59,883 nt of DNA from an uncultured Collinsella sp. (GCA_958423535.1 CATZRJ010000005.1:1-59883); one strand, 5' to 3'; positions 1-7,945 are shown, counted from the first letter of the stretch. Notes: generated by a model from the letters alone, not told the origin. Translations and numbers: made by a program.

Positions 1-92
1 GCAAGACCAAAAAGGTCGACGAATACCGCGCTGCCGTCGAGCGCGTCTTTCGCGAACAGCCGCTTGCACCCACAGCTCGCTTCCACGGCTAA
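1..92 (+). CDS. C-terminal end of an unidentified protein (partial)
   Basis: An open frame entering from the left edge runs in frame 3 to a TAA at 90-92. The 29 visible residues begin KTKKVDEYRAAVERVF and end ARFHG; they look like a terminal amphipathic helix with a short tail. No motif allows a family call. The stop is immediately followed by a palindromic repeat. The call rests only on frame openness and coding-like composition. Confidence 0.5.
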   Translation, partial: KTKKVDEYRAAVERVFREQPLAPTARFHG

Positions 93-152
93 CTAGTCAT
101 CGGGGGCGTTCTTTAACGACTGGTCATTTAAGGACGTCCCCAACGACTATGT
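91..152. repeat. Palindromic repeat, GGGGACGTTC family, copy A
   Basis: Imperfect inverted repeat. The left arm reads TAGTCATCGGGGGCGTTC and the right arm GGACGTCCCCAACGACTA, around a short ACTGGTCA centre. The same motif recurs at 11365-11446 and 23684-23771. It lies just after the stop of the left-edge gene. Confidence 0.8.
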
Positions 153-153
153 A

Positions 154-228
154 GCAAAAAGCTGTACACCAGCATCCAAAGATGTCGAAAAATGTCGACT
201 TTGGATGCTGGCGTACATGTTTGGGTCC
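154..228. repeat. Long palindrome (CCAGCATCCAAAG family), copy 1
   Basis: A 73-nt near-perfect hairpin. The left arm contains CCAGCATCCAAAG and the right arm CTTTGGATGCTGGCGTAC, with a 15-17 nt loop (ATGTCGAAAAATGTCGA). A nearly identical copy in the same orientation lies at 1234-1307. Confidence 0.85.
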
Positions 229-243
229 GACGGGGGAGCGGGC

Positions 244-510
244 CTAGGCAATCAGTGCATCAAGTGTAATGAGCTCTCTGAGCCGCTCCGTGCGTGTTTG
301 CCCATGGCGTTTGGCTTTTTCGTCAAACGCCTCAAGAATCGATTCGCCCACACGTGCTGATATAACGACGCTTGGCTCATCGGAGATCGACGGCCTTCCC
401 AGCTTGATGGTGCGACCCTTCGGCCATTCATCTTTTTCGTATGCCTTCGCGGCTTTCTCCAACTCTCCGGGAGCAAACCCCATCATCTTTTCGAGCTGCT
501 TAGCGTCCAT
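244..510 (-). CDS. Ribbon-helix-helix DNA-binding protein (antitoxin-like)
   Basis: 88 aa from ATG at 510, preceded by the Shine-Dalgarno AGGAGG; the longer frame up to 585 has no such signal. The C-terminal half has the RHH/CopG pattern: strand SVVISARV, helix GESILEAFDEKAKRHG, turn, helix RTERLRELITL. The N-terminal part (MDAKQLEKMMGF...) resembles the leader seen in antitoxins of BrnA/CopG type. No toxin-sized partner frame is visible on either side, so it is either an orphan antitoxin or a stand-alone autoregulator. A near-perfect inverted repeat upstream (561-588) could be its operator. The family call is solid; the antitoxin role is inference. Confidence 0.7.
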   Translation of the reverse strand: MDAKQLEKMMGFAPGELEKAAKAYEKDEWPKGRTIKLGRPSISDEPSVVISARVGESILEAFDEKAKRHGQTRTERLRELITLDALIA

Positions 511-560
511 AGCGCCTCCTATCGATCGGCATAATGTCGAGCACAGGTCAACGGATACTC

Positions 561-588
561 TTTTTGTATACAGTTTTGTAGACAAAAA
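561..588 (-). promoter_or_regulatory. Inverted-repeat operator candidate for the RHH protein
   Basis: Arms TTTTTGTATAC (561-571) and GTAGACAAAAA (578-588) match at 10 of 11 positions around a 6-nt spacer, about 50 nt upstream of the RHH start. RHH proteins usually bind such short symmetric sites and autoregulate. The assignment is positional. Confidence 0.45.
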
Positions 589-786
589 TATAAACAGTTT
601 ATCAGGCTAATTAGCTTGTTTTGACCCGCGTGTTCGATAGGAAATGAGCATTGACGGCTTCGATACTCCTTTGCTTTTCAGCTTGGAATTTGGATGCCCA
701 TTGAACTTCCGGAGGGGAGCGCTTTATTAAGCTATCGAGATTCTGGGCAGGAGCTCTCACTGGTCTTCGATAATGGGACCAGCTTA

Positions 787-811
787 ATTCGCGACACAGT
801 GTGTCGCGAAT
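787..811. repeat. Perfect palindrome ATTCGCGACAC/GTGTCGCGAAT
   Basis: Two 11-nt arms, ATTCGCGACAC and GTGTCGCGAAT, are exact reverse complements around AGT. Either a regulator site or a small dispersed palindrome; no gene start lies close by. Confidence 0.6.
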
Positions 812-905
812 GGGAGTAGTCGTTAGGTGTCCTTCAATGGCTAATCATATAAGAACGTCCAAGTGCCGGATTTTGTCATTTAGTGTCGTTCTCAGCGACT
901 ATTCT

Positions 906-1151
906 GGAGGGTCGTGGTCAAAAAAGGGCAAATATGAGTACTGTTGCCATTATGGTTGCATTTATTTTGCTATAAATAGCAGCTCCTGATGAGATTTGTT
1001 CCCATTAGGAGCTACTTTTATTGAACATATGAGGAGAAATAACGTCGTCTGCGGACGAGTGGAACGTTGAATAGTTCCTGAAGTGATCAAAATCGCTGCT
1101 ACTAAACAGGTAGCAGTACTCATATTTGCCCTTTTTTGACCACAGCCCTCT
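906..1151. mobile_element. MITE-like element with about 30-bp terminal inverted repeats
   Basis: The arm at 914-944 (GTGGTCAAAAAAGGGC..., ending GAGTACTG) is repeated in inverse orientation at 1112-1142 without mismatch across about 29 nt. Weaker symmetry extends outwards through GAGGG/CCCTC. The interior (about 165 nt) contains a hairpin at 977-1013 (AGCTCCTGATG with CATTAGGAGCT, followed by ACTTTTATT) and no gene. No clear target-site duplication was found, so it may instead be two inverted copies of a dispersed unit. Confidence 0.55.
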
Positions 1152-1233
1152 CGGAAACCTTTCCAGAGGCGTCAAACAGCCATAATCCAAAGGTCGCCTC
1201 AAACAATTAGCCGGCTAAGAGCGTCCATGGCTA

Positions 1234-1307
1234 CCCAAAAGCTGTACGCCAGCATCCAAAGATGTCGGAAATGGTCGACTTTGGATGCTGGCGTACATGT
1301 TTGGGTC
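1234..1307. repeat. Long palindrome (CCAGCATCCAAAG family), copy 2
   Basis: CCCAAAAGCTGTACGCC... folds on ...GGCGTACATGTTTGGG, giving a stem of about 27 bp with few mismatches. It is nearly identical to 154-228 and in the same orientation, about 1.08 kb away. It lies between the repeat island and the end of the glutaredoxin-like gene and may also terminate transcription. Confidence 0.85.
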
Positions 1308-1342
1308 GTATAGGTTGGGGCGAGCCGGTCGCAACGCGAGTG

Positions 1343-1588
1343 TTAGAGTAGGTTCTCCTGTACCCATGCGATGATGTCGCTCGACTCGTAGAGTGGCTTG
1401 CCGTCGATGAACAGGCAGGGAACCTGGCGCTTTCCGCCGACGGCGATGAGTGCCTGCTCGGCATCGGGGTCGGTCGAGATATTGCGCTCGGGAATGGTCA
1501 CGCCGTTATCGGCCAAAAAGCGCTTGACCTTTATGCAATACGGGCAGCCGGTCATAACGAATAGCGCGAGCTCATGATTAGTAGCCAT
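1343..1588 (-). CDS. Glutaredoxin-like thiol-disulfide oxidoreductase
   Basis: 81 aa, the normal size for a glutaredoxin. It has the dithiol active site CPYC at about residues 14-17 (FVMTGCPYCIKVKRFL), the cis-proline strand RQVPCLFIDGKPLYESSDI and a C-terminal helix WVQENLL. It should act in the cytoplasm, reducing protein disulfides or mixed disulfides. ATG at 1588 was preferred to the longer frame because GGAG lies 5 nt upstream. It is encoded just downstream of the XRE/TipAS regulator on the same strand (51 nt gap), so co-transcription is possible. Whether it uses glutathione is unclear, since many actinobacteria lack it. Confidence 0.85.
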   Translation of the reverse strand: MATNHELALFVMTGCPYCIKVKRFLADNGVTIPERNISTDPDAEQALIAVGGKRQVPCLFIDGKPLYESSDIIAWVQENLL

Positions 1589-1639
1589 AGGTCTCCAATC
1601 GGTTGCAGTTTTGATTGAAATACCCAAAGCCGCCGCGGT

Positions 1640-2467
1640 CTATGCGCGGGTCAGTGACGACTCGATGGCCTGTACCAGAAACGCCGTGGCTCCGGTGCCG
1701 CAGGGCTTGTCGTAGTAGTCAACAAAGCGCTGGTCGGCAAGATAGCCGTGGGCGAGGCCCAGGTACGCCTCGTCTTGGGGCTCGCATCCCCAGTTGAGAG
1801 CAATCCATCGACGGTGCATTGTAACCAGTTTTTGGGCTTCGTTGCTCTCTGGGTCGCCAATGCCCATGGCAATCGAGAGCTGGCCCAAAATGGCGCGTTC
1901 AAGTTCCTTCATGTCGTTCCATGTCTGAGGATCCATATCCAGTAACGTTTCGTTTGCTGCATCGATAGCCTCATTGCCATAGCGAGCTCGAGCCTCGGCG
2001 CCGTAGCATTCCTCGTTTTCCTGCACGGTGCGCCAGCGCTCCAGTTGCGGCAGGACGGCGCCCATGAGCGAGACGGCTTCGTCAAGCGACATGCCGGTGT
2101 TTTGCGCCAGGCGCGGGGCACAGTCCTCGATCATCGCCTCCATGGTGGTGGCGTAGGTGTACTTGCCGTGGTCGTAGCACCACTTGCAGTAATGGTCGGT
2201 CGTGGCGCCCGTGGCATCGGTGCCGCAGTCGTCGGGCGTGAGTATCATGCCGCAGCTCTGACAATAGTGCTCGGGCATTTCGAGCAGGTGAGACAGGGGC
2301 TCGCCGGTTACGGCGGCAATGAGCTTCATCATGTCGATGCCCGGTGTGACCTCGCCGCGCTCCCAACGGCTGATGGCCTGGCGTGTGACGAAGAGCTTGG
2401 CGGCGAGCTGCTCTTGGGTAAGGTGATGGGCGCGGCGGACAGCGATGAGCTTTTCTGCAAAGGCCAT
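1640..2467 (-). CDS. XRE-family regulator with zinc ribbon and TipAS-like domain
   Basis: 275 aa with three modules. Residues 1-60 are a Cro/CI helix-turn-helix (LTQEQLAAKLFVTRQAISRWE). Residues about 68-105 are a putative zinc ribbon with two CxxC pairs (CQSC and CKWC). Residues about 120-270 match the TipAS antibiotic-recognition fold (WNDMKELERAILGQL, then AYLGLAHGYLADQRFVDYYD and AFLVQAIESSL). TipAS domains normally sit behind a MerR HTH and bind thiopeptides or other multidrug ligands; here the DNA-binding module is XRE. AAAGGAG precedes the ATG. No obvious resistance gene is adjacent; the glutaredoxin-like gene follows. Ligand and target are unknown. Confidence 0.8.
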   Translation of the reverse strand: MAFAEKLIAVRRAHHLTQEQLAAKLFVTRQAISRWERGEVTPGIDMMKLIAAVTGEPLSHLLEMPEHYCQSCGMILTPDDCGTDATGATTDHYCKWCYDHGKYTYATTMEAMIEDCAPRLAQNTGMSLDEAVSLMGAVLPQLERWRTVQENEECYGAEARARYGNEAIDAANETLLDMDPQTWNDMKELERAILGQLSIAMGIGDPESNEAQKLVTMHRRWIALNWGCEPQDEAYLGLAHGYLADQRFVDYYDKPCGTGATAFLVQAIESSLTRA

Positions 2468-2595
2468 AGCGGCTCCTTTCTGCTGGTTGATGGCTTAAGC
2501 ATACGCGGTGACAGGCGCCCTTCCAAGCAACCGTTGGTTGCACGACGGGGGACCGCGGCGAAGAATTGCGCGTAACGCCCCATGCCCCCATGCCG

Positions 2596-2601
2596 TACAA
2601 T
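2596..2601 (+). promoter_or_regulatory. -10 box TACAAT, likely leaderless start for trmO
   Basis: TACAAT ends 7 nt before the ATG at 2609, so transcription would begin at or next to the start codon, and no Shine-Dalgarno is present. No convincing -35 at normal spacing. Confidence 0.45.
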
Positions 2602-2608
2602 GACCGGC

Positions 2609-3346
2609 ATGGAACCTATCGCACACATACATACCGACCTGCCGCAGAAGTTCGGCATTCCGCGCAACAGCTTTTTGGCGCCTCATCTGCAGGGACGCAT
2701 CGTTTTCGAGCCGGAATTTGCCTCCAATGCAGCGGTTGAGGGTCTGGACTCCTTCTCTCACCTGTGGCTGCTGTGGCGCTTCGAAAACGGAACGCCCGGC
2801 GGCACGGCTAAGGACATAGCTGCCGATGCCAAGTCGCAGGACAGGTCCGGCACCAACGTCAAGTGGTCGAAGACCGTGCGCCCGCCGCGTCTGGGCGGAG
2901 CCGAGCGCGTGGGTGTCTTTGCCACGCGCAGTCCGTTTCGCCCTAATTCCATTGGGCTTACCTGCGTCAAGCTCGATCGCGTCGAGCTCACCGGCAATGG
3001 TCCCATCATCCATGTGCTGGGGGCCGATCTGCGCGACGGCACGCCCATCTACGACATTAAGCCCTACATTCCGTTTGCGGACTGCCACCCGGATGCGACC
3101 GGCGGCTGGATTGAGGATGCTCCGTGGCAAGAGCTCGACGTCGAGTTTCCGCGAGCGCTGCAAGATATGGTCCCGCCCGCAAAGCTCCCCGGCTTGGTCG
3201 AGGTCCTTCGCCAAGATCCGCGCCGCGCGGGCAGCAAGCACGAGCCAAACCGCGTTTACCACTTGGCTTACGCCGGGCTCGACATATCGTTTACGGTCGA
3301 CGGAGCCAGGTTGACGGTAACCGCCATCAACGACGCGCGGGACTAA
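2609..3346 (+). CDS. trmO: tRNA (adenine(37)-N6)-methyltransferase TrmO
   Basis: 245 aa. TrmO (TsaA/YaeB/VirR family) uses SAM to N6-methylate the threonylcarbamoyladenosine t6A37 of tRNA(Thr). Family signatures are clear: an N-terminal KFGIPRNSFL segment, the FSHLWLLWRF region, TRSPFRPNSIGLTCVKL and the DIKPYIPFAD block of the beta-barrel domain, followed by the usual C-terminal extension. Start choice: the ATG at 2609 fits the family N-terminus and a leaderless promoter; in-frame ATGs at 2600 and 2582 would add a few poorly conserved residues. The gene is divergent from the XRE/TipAS regulator. Confidence 0.9.
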   Translation: MEPIAHIHTDLPQKFGIPRNSFLAPHLQGRIVFEPEFASNAAVEGLDSFSHLWLLWRFENGTPGGTAKDIAADAKSQDRSGTNVKWSKTVRPPRLGGAERVGVFATRSPFRPNSIGLTCVKLDRVELTGNGPIIHVLGADLRDGTPIYDIKPYIPFADCHPDATGGWIEDAPWQELDVEFPRALQDMVPPAKLPGLVEVLRQDPRRAGSKHEPNRVYHLAYAGLDISFTVDGARLTVTAINDARD

Positions 3347-3457
3347 CCCGCCATCCGTCCGTATCCGTCAAAATCAACAGCAAACCCCATGCCAAAACCG
3401 CCCACGCTGGTGGACAATAACGCCTACCAAAACAATCACTTCGCACGGGAGCTCAGC

Positions 3458-4672
3458 ATGAAATACGACTTTAGCTCGCTTATCGACCGCCACGGCATGG
3501 ACTCCATCGCCGTTGATTCTTGGGGTGAGATCCCCGGCATGGCTCCAAACGCACCCGACGAGGGCTTCGATCGCATTCCCATGTGGGTGGCGGACATGAA
3601 CTTCGCCACGGTGCCCACGGTCCAGGAGTACATCATTCAGCGTGCCCAGCACCCCATGTTTGGCTATTTCAATCCGCGCCCCGAGTACTTCGACCGCATC
3701 ATCGAATGGCAGAGCCGTCGCAACGGCGTTGAGGGCTTGGCGCCGGAGCATATCGGCTACGAAAACGGCGTGCTGGGCGGTGTCGTGTCGACGCTGCGTG
3801 CGTATGTTCAGCCGGGCGATGCGGTGCTGGTCCACAGCCCTACCTACATCGGCTTTACCAAGTCCATTGAGGCCGCGGGCTATCACATTGTCCACAGCCC
3901 GCTTAAGCTCGACGATCAGGGCGTGTGGCGTATGGACTTTGAGGACATGGAGCACAAGCTCGCCCAAAACCACATCCATGCCGCGGTGTTCTGCTCGCCG
4001 CACAATCCCTGCGGCCGTGTATGGGAGCGCGACGAGATCGAGCGCGCCATGGACATCTATCGCCAGCACGATTGCGTGGTGATATCGGACGAGATTTGGT
4101 CCGATATCATCCTGCCGGGGCACAAGCATATCCCGACGCAGTCGGTGAGCGAGGATGCCCGCATGCGCACGGTCGCCCTCTATGCGCCGAGCAAGACGTT
4201 TAACCTGGCGGGCCTGGTCGGCAGCTACCACATTGTCTACAACGGGACGCTGCGCGACCGCGTGTGCGCCGTGTCCAACAAGACCCACTACAACGAGATG
4301 AATGTCCTCTCCATGCATGCGCTTATCGGTGCCTACCAGCCGCAGGGCTATGAGTGGGTGGACGAGCTCAATCAGGTGCTTGCCGGCAATATCGAGTACT
4401 TCTGCAATTACGTGGACGAGCATTTTGAGGGCGTGTCCTATTCGCGTCCGCAGGGCACGTACATGGTGTTTCTGGACTGCACCGAGTGGTGCCGCGAGCA
4501 TGGCCGCGATATTCAGTGGTTGCTCGACGAGGGGGCGCGCGTGGGCGTTGGCTACCAGGATGGCCGTCCGTTCCACGGGCCCTGCCACATTCGCGTGAAT
4601 CTGGCGCTGCCGCTTTCGCGCGTGAGGGAAGCGTGCGACCGCCTGGACCGCTACGTTTTTAATGCACGGTAG
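3458..4672 (+). CDS. PatB/MalY-type PLP-dependent C-S lyase (cystathionine beta-lyase)
   Basis: 404 aa, fold-type I aminotransferase family, MalY/PatB branch. Seen: MPMWVADMNFATVP near the N-terminus (the branch signature), the LVHSPTYIGF segment, SPHNPCGRVW, the DEIWSDII aspartate that contacts the PLP ring, and the Schiff-base lysine in APSKTFNLAG. These enzymes split cystathionine or cysteine into pyruvate, ammonia and a thiol (H2S from cysteine). ATG at 3458 has GGGAG upstream; the longer frame from 3389 has no such support. A hairpin follows at 4683. The exact substrate cannot be told from sequence. Confidence 0.88.
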   Translation: MKYDFSSLIDRHGMDSIAVDSWGEIPGMAPNAPDEGFDRIPMWVADMNFATVPTVQEYIIQRAQHPMFGYFNPRPEYFDRIIEWQSRRNGVEGLAPEHIGYENGVLGGVVSTLRAYVQPGDAVLVHSPTYIGFTKSIEAAGYHIVHSPLKLDDQGVWRMDFEDMEHKLAQNHIHAAVFCSPHNPCGRVWERDEIERAMDIYRQHDCVVISDEIWSDIILPGHKHIPTQSVSEDARMRTVALYAPSKTFNLAGLVGSYHIVYNGTLRDRVCAVSNKTHYNEMNVLSMHALIGAYQPQGYEWVDELNQVLAGNIEYFCNYVDEHFEGVSYSRPQGTYMVFLDCTEWCREHGRDIQWLLDEGARVGVGYQDGRPFHGPCHIRVNLALPLSRVREACDRLDRYVFNAR

Positions 4673-4682
4673 GCGTGCGCTG

Positions 4683-4724
4683 CATGCGGGACCTTCTGCC
4701 AAGTCGGCTGGAAGGCCCCGCATG
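4683..4724 (+). terminator. Hairpin after the C-S lyase gene
   Basis: CATGCGGGACCTTC pairs with GAAGGCCCCGCATG with one mismatch. No strong T-run follows, so termination may be weak or Rho-assisted. Confidence 0.5.
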
Positions 4725-4768
4725 GTAGAACGTCTGTAACCATTGGGCACTCGCGTGGTTTCGTTTGC

Positions 4769-4774
4769 TATTAT
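4769..4774 (+). promoter_or_regulatory. -10 box TATTAT upstream of the binding protein gene
   Basis: TATTAT with a possible TTGGGC -35 at 4744-4749 (19-nt spacer), 42 nt before the start of the lipoprotein gene. Confidence 0.35.
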
Positions 4775-4816
4775 CTTTAACCATTTCAGTCTGTAAACAG
4801 GATCGTCTGGAGCTCG

Positions 4817-5686
4817 ATGAAAAGACCCCGTCGCTCGGTTGCCATATCGTTGTTTGTTGCGCTTGCGGGAGCGTGTGCCTTTGTCGTAGCGATAGCCGGC
4901 TGTTCCGGGTCGAATGGCAGGGTCTCGACGTTTGCATTAGAAGGCCTGGACGCCTCGCAGGCCAAAGACGACAACCTTAAGACGCTCAACGTCGGCAGCG
5001 ACCTCTATCCACCGTTTGTGTATACCGACGAGTACGGCGATATCGTTGGCCTGGATGTCGAGATATTGACCGAGGCTTTGGCCCGCATTGGTTACAAGCC
5101 AAAGTACCAGCTGATCGATTGGGAAAAGAAGAAGGAGCTGCTGGCGAGCGGCGAGCTCGATTGCGTCATGGGCAGCTTTAGCATGACGGGTCGCGAAAAC
5201 GAGTATCGTTGGGCCGGCCCGTACCTTGCGAGCCGCCAGGTGGTCGCGGTCGATCCCCAGAGCGATATCTACACGCTTGCCGATCTTGAGGATAAGGTCG
5301 TGGCGGTCCAGTCCACCACCAAGCCCGAGGACATTTTGCTCAATCATACAAATGAAAACGTTCCGCAGATCAAAGAGCTCTACTGCTTTTCGGACCGTTC
5401 GTATCTGAACCCGGCGCTCGTCGAGGGTCTGGTCGACGCCATCGCCGCGCATGAGTCCTCGCTGCTCACCTACGAAAAAGACTATGGCGTAACGTATCGC
5501 ATTTTGGATGAGCCGCTGCTAGAGGTTGGTTTGGGCACCGCTTTCGATATCAACGATACGCGTGGCATCGACGTTAAGCTCACTCATGCCTACCAAGAAA
5601 TGCTTGTCGATGGCACCATGGAACGTCTGGTGTCAAAGTACTTTGATGACCCTTCGCCATTTTTGAATATGGAGGGCCTGTCATGA
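4817..5686 (+). CDS. Solute-binding lipoprotein (SBP family 3), likely sensor partner of the next kinase
   Basis: 289 aa. A lipoprotein signal peptide (MKRPRRSVAISLFVALAGA..., lipobox IAGC, Cys at about residue 28) is followed by a bacterial extracellular solute-binding family 3 fold: LNVGSDLYPPFVYTDEYGDIVGLDVEI, LDCVMGSFSMTGRE and LADLEDKVVAVQSTT. Such proteins bind amino acids or similar polar ligands outside the membrane. No permease or ATPase follows. Instead its stop overlaps the start of a hybrid histidine kinase (ATGA at 5683-5686), so it probably presents ligand to that kinase rather than to a transporter. GGAG precedes the start. Confidence 0.82.
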   Translation: MKRPRRSVAISLFVALAGACAFVVAIAGCSGSNGRVSTFALEGLDASQAKDDNLKTLNVGSDLYPPFVYTDEYGDIVGLDVEILTEALARIGYKPKYQLIDWEKKKELLASGELDCVMGSFSMTGRENEYRWAGPYLASRQVVAVDPQSDIYTLADLEDKVVAVQSTTKPEDILLNHTNENVPQIKELYCFSDRSYLNPALVEGLVDAIAAHESSLLTYEKDYGVTYRILDEPLLEVGLGTAFDINDTRGIDVKLTHAYQEMLVDGTMERLVSKYFDDPSPFLNMEGLS

Positions 5687-7875
5687 TCGATGCGCCCGAC
5701 CACGCCGCTCAGGGGCGGGGCAATCGTTCGACAGGGGTATGGCTCCTTGTCGCCCTGCTGGGGATAGCGCTCTCGGTTGTTGCCGGCATGATGAGCTACG
5801 GCTACACGACGGCCCAAGCCGAGCAGCGCTTTGCCGACGTTGTCGATTACGTGGCGACGCAGAGCCTTTCCTACGATGCATTCAATAGCGCCTATACGAC
5901 CAAAAACCTGATTCGCGTTATGGAGATCGCCGGAGAGACAGCGCGCGATATTGAGCGCGACGGTTCGGTGGATAACGCCATGCTGGAGCAATATGCCGAC
6001 CAGTTCAACGTGAGCGCACTGATCGTGACGGACGCATCGGGCAATTTGGTGTCCGAATCCTCGACGGATGGCGTGGGCTACGAGTCGCTCGCTACGTATC
6101 TCAAGGAAGCACCCGTGCTGGAGGTGGCAGCCCATCCGCTTAAGTCCTATACCGCCCGCATTACGCTTTCGGATGATTCGGTTGCAGACATTGGTTGCGT
6201 GACCCGGCAAGATGGCGAGGGCATCGTTATCGCGGTCAGGCATCAGAGCGCGAAGGCAGTTGCAAGCAATACGCTCAAACTGCAGAGCCTGCTCGGTGGT
6301 TATGAGACCATCGACAGTGGCAATATCGTGATCGAAAGCGATGGCAAAGTCGTTGCGACCAATGCCGTTGAACCCACCATATTGGGCGTATTCAATCTGC
6401 CTGCAACGGATGTCTTTATTGTCGACGGTATTAAGGATCGATGCCTGCCCGGCAAAGTCCGACTGGTCAACGCCAGCGGCGAGTGGTATTTGGGCACATT
6501 TGGAAAAGCGCGCGGGTTCTACGTGTACACCTATGCCTCGGCGCGGCGCTACTTTGAGGTCGTCGCGGCTGTTGCTGCCGGCGTGCTGGTGCTCTACAGC
6601 GGTGTTATAGCCGTTGTTGTGATGGTGCGTCGCCGCGCTGATCGTCGACGTTTGACGGACTTGCTGCAGCAGGAGCGCGACTATGGCGACAAGCTGGCAA
6701 AGGCAGCGCGTGAGGCCTCGTCTGCCAACTCGGCAAAGACGGAGTTTTTGCGTCGCATGAGCCACGATTTGCGCACGCCCATCAACGGCATTCGCGGTAT
6801 GGTTGAGGTCGGCGATGCCAATGCGGACGATCTTCAAAAGCAGACCGAGTGCCGCTCAAAGATCTGGACGGCATCGGGACTGCTGCTCGACCTTGCCAAC
6901 GAGGCCCTGGATATGAGTCGCCTGGAGAGCGGGCAGGTCGATCTGGAGCTTGTTCCCACAAACTTGGTGACCCTCAACCACGAGGTGCGCGATATTCTGG
7001 AGCGCCAGACCGAGGAGCGTCTGGTGACAATTATCTGCGACCAGCAGACGCTTGATCATCCCTATGTGCGGGTGAGCGTGACGCACCTCAAGCGCTTGTT
7101 GCTCAATATTGCCGGCAATGCCGTCAAGTACAACCGCCAGGGCGGCTATGTTCGCCTGGTGTGCCGCGAGGTGGAGCCAGCGGATGGCGTCCCCGTCTAT
7201 GAATACACGATCGCCGACAACGGTATTGGCATGAGCGAGGAGTTCCAACAGCGCCTCTACGAGCCGTTTTGCCGTGAGGAGCAACAGGTGGAAGGCGCTT
7301 CATCGGGAACTGGCCTGGGCGCGCCTATCGCAAAACAGTTGGTCGAGCTTATGGGCGGAACCATGAGCTTTACGAGCGTCTTGGGGCAGGGGACGACGTT
7401 TACCATCCGCCTGCCGTTCGAGAAGTGCGACCGCTCCGAGATTCCTCAGGCAGTTCGCGTAGATGCGGGCGACGGCGATGCGTTCCAGGGCCTGCGCGTT
7501 TTGCTCGTAGAGGATAACGATCTGAATGCCGAGATCGCGCAGTTTACGCTCAGCCGTGCCGGTGCCGTCGTGACGCATGCTAAGGATGGCGAGTCTGCCG
7601 TCGAGATGTTTGCCGCGAGCGTGCCGTACGAGTACGACGTGGTGTTGATGGACATCATGATGCCCGGTATCGACGGCCTTGAGGCCACGCGTCGAATTCG
7701 AACACTCGATCGCGAGGATGCCGCGACTACGCCGATTATCGCCGTGAGTGCCAACGCCTTTGCCGACGACCGCAGGCTTTCGCGTGAGGCGGGCATGGAC
7801 GCGCACCTGAGTAAACCCGTGAGTTCGCAGGAGCTCGTTGAGGTGTTAGCGCACATCGCCGCCGACGCTTCATAA
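5683..7875 (+). CDS. Hybrid sensor histidine kinase with receiver domain
   Basis: 730 aa. TM1 at about residues 20-40, an extracytoplasmic sensor region to about 285, TM2 at about 288-312 (VVAAVAAGVLVLYSGVIAVV). Then HisKA with the phospho-acceptor His in LRRMSHDLRTPINGIRG (about residue 360), HATPase with N-box NIAGNAVKYN and G-boxes ADNGIGMS and GTGLGAPIAKQL, and a C-terminal receiver (about 603-727) with acidic pair VEDN, phospho-acceptor Asp in VVLMDIMMPG (about residue 657) and the conserved Lys in HLSKPVS. There is no Hpt or DNA-binding output, so phosphate must pass to another protein. It is translationally coupled to the upstream binding lipoprotein. Confidence 0.9.
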   Translation: MIDAPDHAAQGRGNRSTGVWLLVALLGIALSVVAGMMSYGYTTAQAEQRFADVVDYVATQSLSYDAFNSAYTTKNLIRVMEIAGETARDIERDGSVDNAMLEQYADQFNVSALIVTDASGNLVSESSTDGVGYESLATYLKEAPVLEVAAHPLKSYTARITLSDDSVADIGCVTRQDGEGIVIAVRHQSAKAVASNTLKLQSLLGGYETIDSGNIVIESDGKVVATNAVEPTILGVFNLPATDVFIVDGIKDRCLPGKVRLVNASGEWYLGTFGKARGFYVYTYASARRYFEVVAAVAAGVLVLYSGVIAVVVMVRRRADRRRLTDLLQQERDYGDKLAKAAREASSANSAKTEFLRRMSHDLRTPINGIRGMVEVGDANADDLQKQTECRSKIWTASGLLLDLANEALDMSRLESGQVDLELVPTNLVTLNHEVRDILERQTEERLVTIICDQQTLDHPYVRVSVTHLKRLLLNIAGNAVKYNRQGGYVRLVCREVEPADGVPVYEYTIADNGIGMSEEFQQRLYEPFCREEQQVEGASSGTGLGAPIAKQLVELMGGTMSFTSVLGQGTTFTIRLPFEKCDRSEIPQAVRVDAGDGDAFQGLRVLLVEDNDLNAEIAQFTLSRAGAVVTHAKDGESAVEMFAASVPYEYDVVLMDIMMPGIDGLEATRRIRTLDREDAATTPIIAVSANAFADDRRLSREAGMDAHLSKPVSSQELVEVLAHIAADAS

Positions 7876-7877
7876 GC

Positions 7878-7917
7878 ATAGGGCCCGGTTCCAAGGTGGG
7901 TTGGAACCGGGCCCTAT
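7878..7917. terminator. Bidirectional terminator
   Basis: ATAGGGCCCGGTTCCAA and TTGGAACCGGGCCCTAT form a perfect 17-bp stem with a 6-nt loop between the convergent kinase (+) and flavoprotein (-) genes. Confidence 0.8.
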
Positions 7918-7945
7918 TGCTATTTGTGAGGTCTGCTCTTGAGGC

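Larger units (their letters stand above)
511..1342. other. Gene-free repeat island
   Basis: About 830 bases without a credible gene. The frames at 801-989 (+) and 1005-1202 (-) both contain WSKKGKYEYC only because they read the two arms of one inverted repeat. The stretch holds the RHH operator candidate, a perfect 11-bp palindrome (787-811), a MITE-like inverted-repeat unit (906-1151) and the second long palindrome (1234-1307). Confidence 0.7.

Noticed and set aside
801..1202. Two short frames sharing WSKKGKYEYC
   Set aside because: They read the two arms of one inverted repeat; the shared peptide reflects DNA symmetry, not homology of proteins.
1..1342. A toxin gene partnered with the RHH protein
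   Set aside because: No frame over about 60 codons with a ribosome-binding site is adjacent on either strand apart from repeat-derived ones.
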